In this document: positions 62,520 through 64,000 of the stretch, in pieces | Position numbering within the stretch: position 1 is the first letter of the stretch | Layout: each line of letters opens with the position of its first letter | Position numbers and translations under genes: made by a program | The notes under the pieces: model-generated | What the model was told of the DNA's origin: nothing | What the model saw: the letters and a program-made list of their open reading frames with translations, nothing else | Databases searched by the model: none | Assembly (NCBI GenBank): GCA_944989445.1 | Contig: CALYLW010000997.1 | Coordinates: forward strand, 303,751 to 367,750 | DNA from: Ampullaceana balthica | Lineage: Eukaryota > Mollusca > Gastropoda > Lymnaeidae | Length of the DNA stretch: 64,000 bases | Reading direction: 5' to 3'

Positions 62520-62528
62520 TATATATTT
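62421..62528. repeat. (TA)n microsatellite
   Basis: About 105 bases of TA with few interruptions. Confidence 0.93.
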
Positions 62529-62856
62529 AAAAAATTAACATTTCTTGAAACTGTAGTTATTTTTATTTCAGCTTTCGGTTGAATTTCATTTTTCTTACGG
62601 TAATTATCCTTGCAGAAGATAATAATTATAAATATTTGAAAATTTAAATTCATATTTTTCTTTGGAAATTTTTGAGGTTTTGAGGTTAATTTTCTTAAAT
62701 GGGAAAGGTTTATTTGTGAACTAAATCTTTCTTTTAGACATGAAATATTTGTGAGCTCATTATTTTCTGTGACAAAAGTATATTTTTTGTTATTAAACTG
62801 TTTACTTTCTAAAATGTATTCACAGTTTTAACATAACCGAGTTATTTATGTGCAGG

Positions 62857-62951
62857 TCATTCTCTCGGTCTATCGAACGTAAGAGAAACGTCCTTCAAGA
62901 GATCATTGGATCCCAGTTTGAACATGCTAAATTTGTCAACTGGATGGAATG
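62857..62951 (+). CDS. Possible terminal exon of an unknown gene
   Basis: The acceptor TTATTTATGTGCAG|GTCATT is followed by an open frame reading SFSRSIERKRNVLQEIIGSQ, then FEHAKFVNWME and TGA at 62949-62951. AATAAA at 63145-63150 and 63176-63181 could be its poly(A) signals. No family was recognised and the upstream exon is unknown, so this could be chance. Confidence 0.3.
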
Positions 62952-63561
62952 ACCTTGACCTTTTGTCGTGCGTCACCACCTGCATACGTCGCTACAGCTC
63001 GTGCCTCAGTGTTAGATACGATAAGAGTACAAGGCATTGCATTCCTGGTAGGTAATATCTGTGACATACTAGCATCACTCTTCCCTTTGGCGACACATCC
63101 CGTGTACAGCTGATGACGGTGGAGCGAAATAATGTCTCCCCCCAAATAAAGTCTCTTCCCTAGATTTTATTTTAAAATAAAGTCTCCGTGGTTAAAATAA
63201 AACCGCGTTTTCATTATATTAAACTATAAATTGGGGCTGAATTAACGTCTATGTCTCAGAATATATATTGCATTAGTGCTACAAGCATTTGTGGGTGATT
63301 GTTGGAAATTCAAGAGTTTTACACTTAGCCAGCGGCATAACAAGTTGAGGGCAAAGGGGCTTAAGTAGGGCATAACCGGAAATTGCCTCGGACATTCGCC
63401 TCGGCCGAATATTACGATTTTCGGTAATATCCGGAAGTATTCGCCTCGGCAAATATTACACACGCAAATAGCTAAAAAATAAAAAAATAAATAATAAAAA
63501 TTAAGAAAATGGAATTCAATAAATACTGAACAGCTGGCAAAGAAGACACGATAATTTCATT

Positions 63562-63895
63562 AGCATTCCGCAGGTGGCGTAACCAGTTGTTACTGGGTCA
63601 CGCATAGTCTAACTTTCTTTCAAAAGATGGCCATTATACTAATATACTTCCGTCCGACTGCAATGGTTGTAGAGATATATGCCACTTACTGGCGGAAAAC
63701 ATTAACTTTATCAGCATTCCACAGGTGGCGTAACCAGTTGTTACTGGGTCACGCATAGTCTAACTTTCTTTCAAAAGATGGCCATTATACTAATATACTT
63801 CCGTCCGACTGCAATGGTTGTAGAGATATATGCCACTTACTGGCGGAAAACATTAACTTTATCAGCATTCCACAGGTGGCGTAACGTTTGTGTTT
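63562..63895. repeat. 151-bp tandem repeat, 2.2 copies
   Basis: AGCATTCCGCAGGTGGCGTA (63562) recurs at 63713 and 63864. The first two units are nearly identical (one visible change in the first 20 bases, G to A). Confidence 0.9.
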
Positions 63896-64000
63896 CCGGC
63901 AAATATTTGAAAATATAGACGCCATAGTATAAACATAGTAAAAAAAATTATTACAATAATTGCACTTATGATGATGAAAGAAATGGTAGTCTCCTAAGTC

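Overview
This is a window of animal nuclear DNA. It has spliced genes with GT-AG introns, LINEs, hAT-type transposons, tRNA-derived SINEs, MITEs and many AT-rich satellites. The repeat content and gene style suggest a mollusc, probably a heterobranch (pulmonate-like) gastropod; that assignment is inference, not a search result. No rRNA, tRNA, CRISPR or prokaryotic operon was recognised.

The only host locus I can reconstruct with confidence is a pair of divergent copper amine oxidase (CuAO) family genes. The + strand gene runs from ATG 15941 to TAG 53641. It has 16 exons that join in consistent phase to about 771 codons, the usual CuAO length, preceded by a signal peptide. The CuAO fold is easy to follow (N2, N3 and catalytic domains, conserved disulfide cysteines, HxH copper pair), but the catalytic centre is broken. 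The tyrosine that becomes the topaquinone (TPQ) cofactor is Ser478, the catalytic-base aspartate is Val389, and the third copper histidine is shifted by one residue with Asp684 in its place. This is the most interesting signal: a full-length, apparently intact but apparently non-catalytic secreted CuAO (a pseudoenzyme). A paralogue lies head-to-head on the minus strand (exon 1 at 8804-8995, exon 2 at 8061-8190, exon 3 at 2149-2305) and continues off the left edge, so its catalytic residues cannot be seen. Both genes carry the same 15-base CCAAT-box motif (one mismatch) within a cluster of CCAAT boxes upstream of their ATGs.

Layout. 1-2140: dispersed repeat A, a 16-bp minisatellite, AT-rich sequence. 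2149-8995: minus-strand CuAO paralogue, with introns full of repeat family C (TTG arrays) and a KRBA2-like integrase-transposon fragment. 9000-15900: intergenic, with a 43-bp minisatellite, a dead hAT fragment and an unidentified coding-like remnant. 15941-53641: CuAO gene. Intron 1 holds a 6.4-kb KRBA2-like transposon containing a ZMYM1-like hAT element, which in turn contains an RTE-like LINE, followed by a separate SCAND3/ZBED-like hAT element. Intron 13 holds a 3.6-kb hAT-type element with a perfect 8-bp target duplication, and two further elements nest in it. Other introns carry MITEs, SINEs, LINE pieces and minisatellites. 53650-64000: SINE, MITE, three head-to-tail copies of repeat A, LINE fragments, a second TTG-array element in inverted orientation, an approximately 834-bp tandem duplication, a possible terminal exon of an unknown gene at 62857-62951, and a 151-bp tandem repeat.

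Almost every long open frame outside the CuAO exons is a transposon fragment or a simple-repeat translation. Comparisons with named families are from memory of their motifs; no database search was run.
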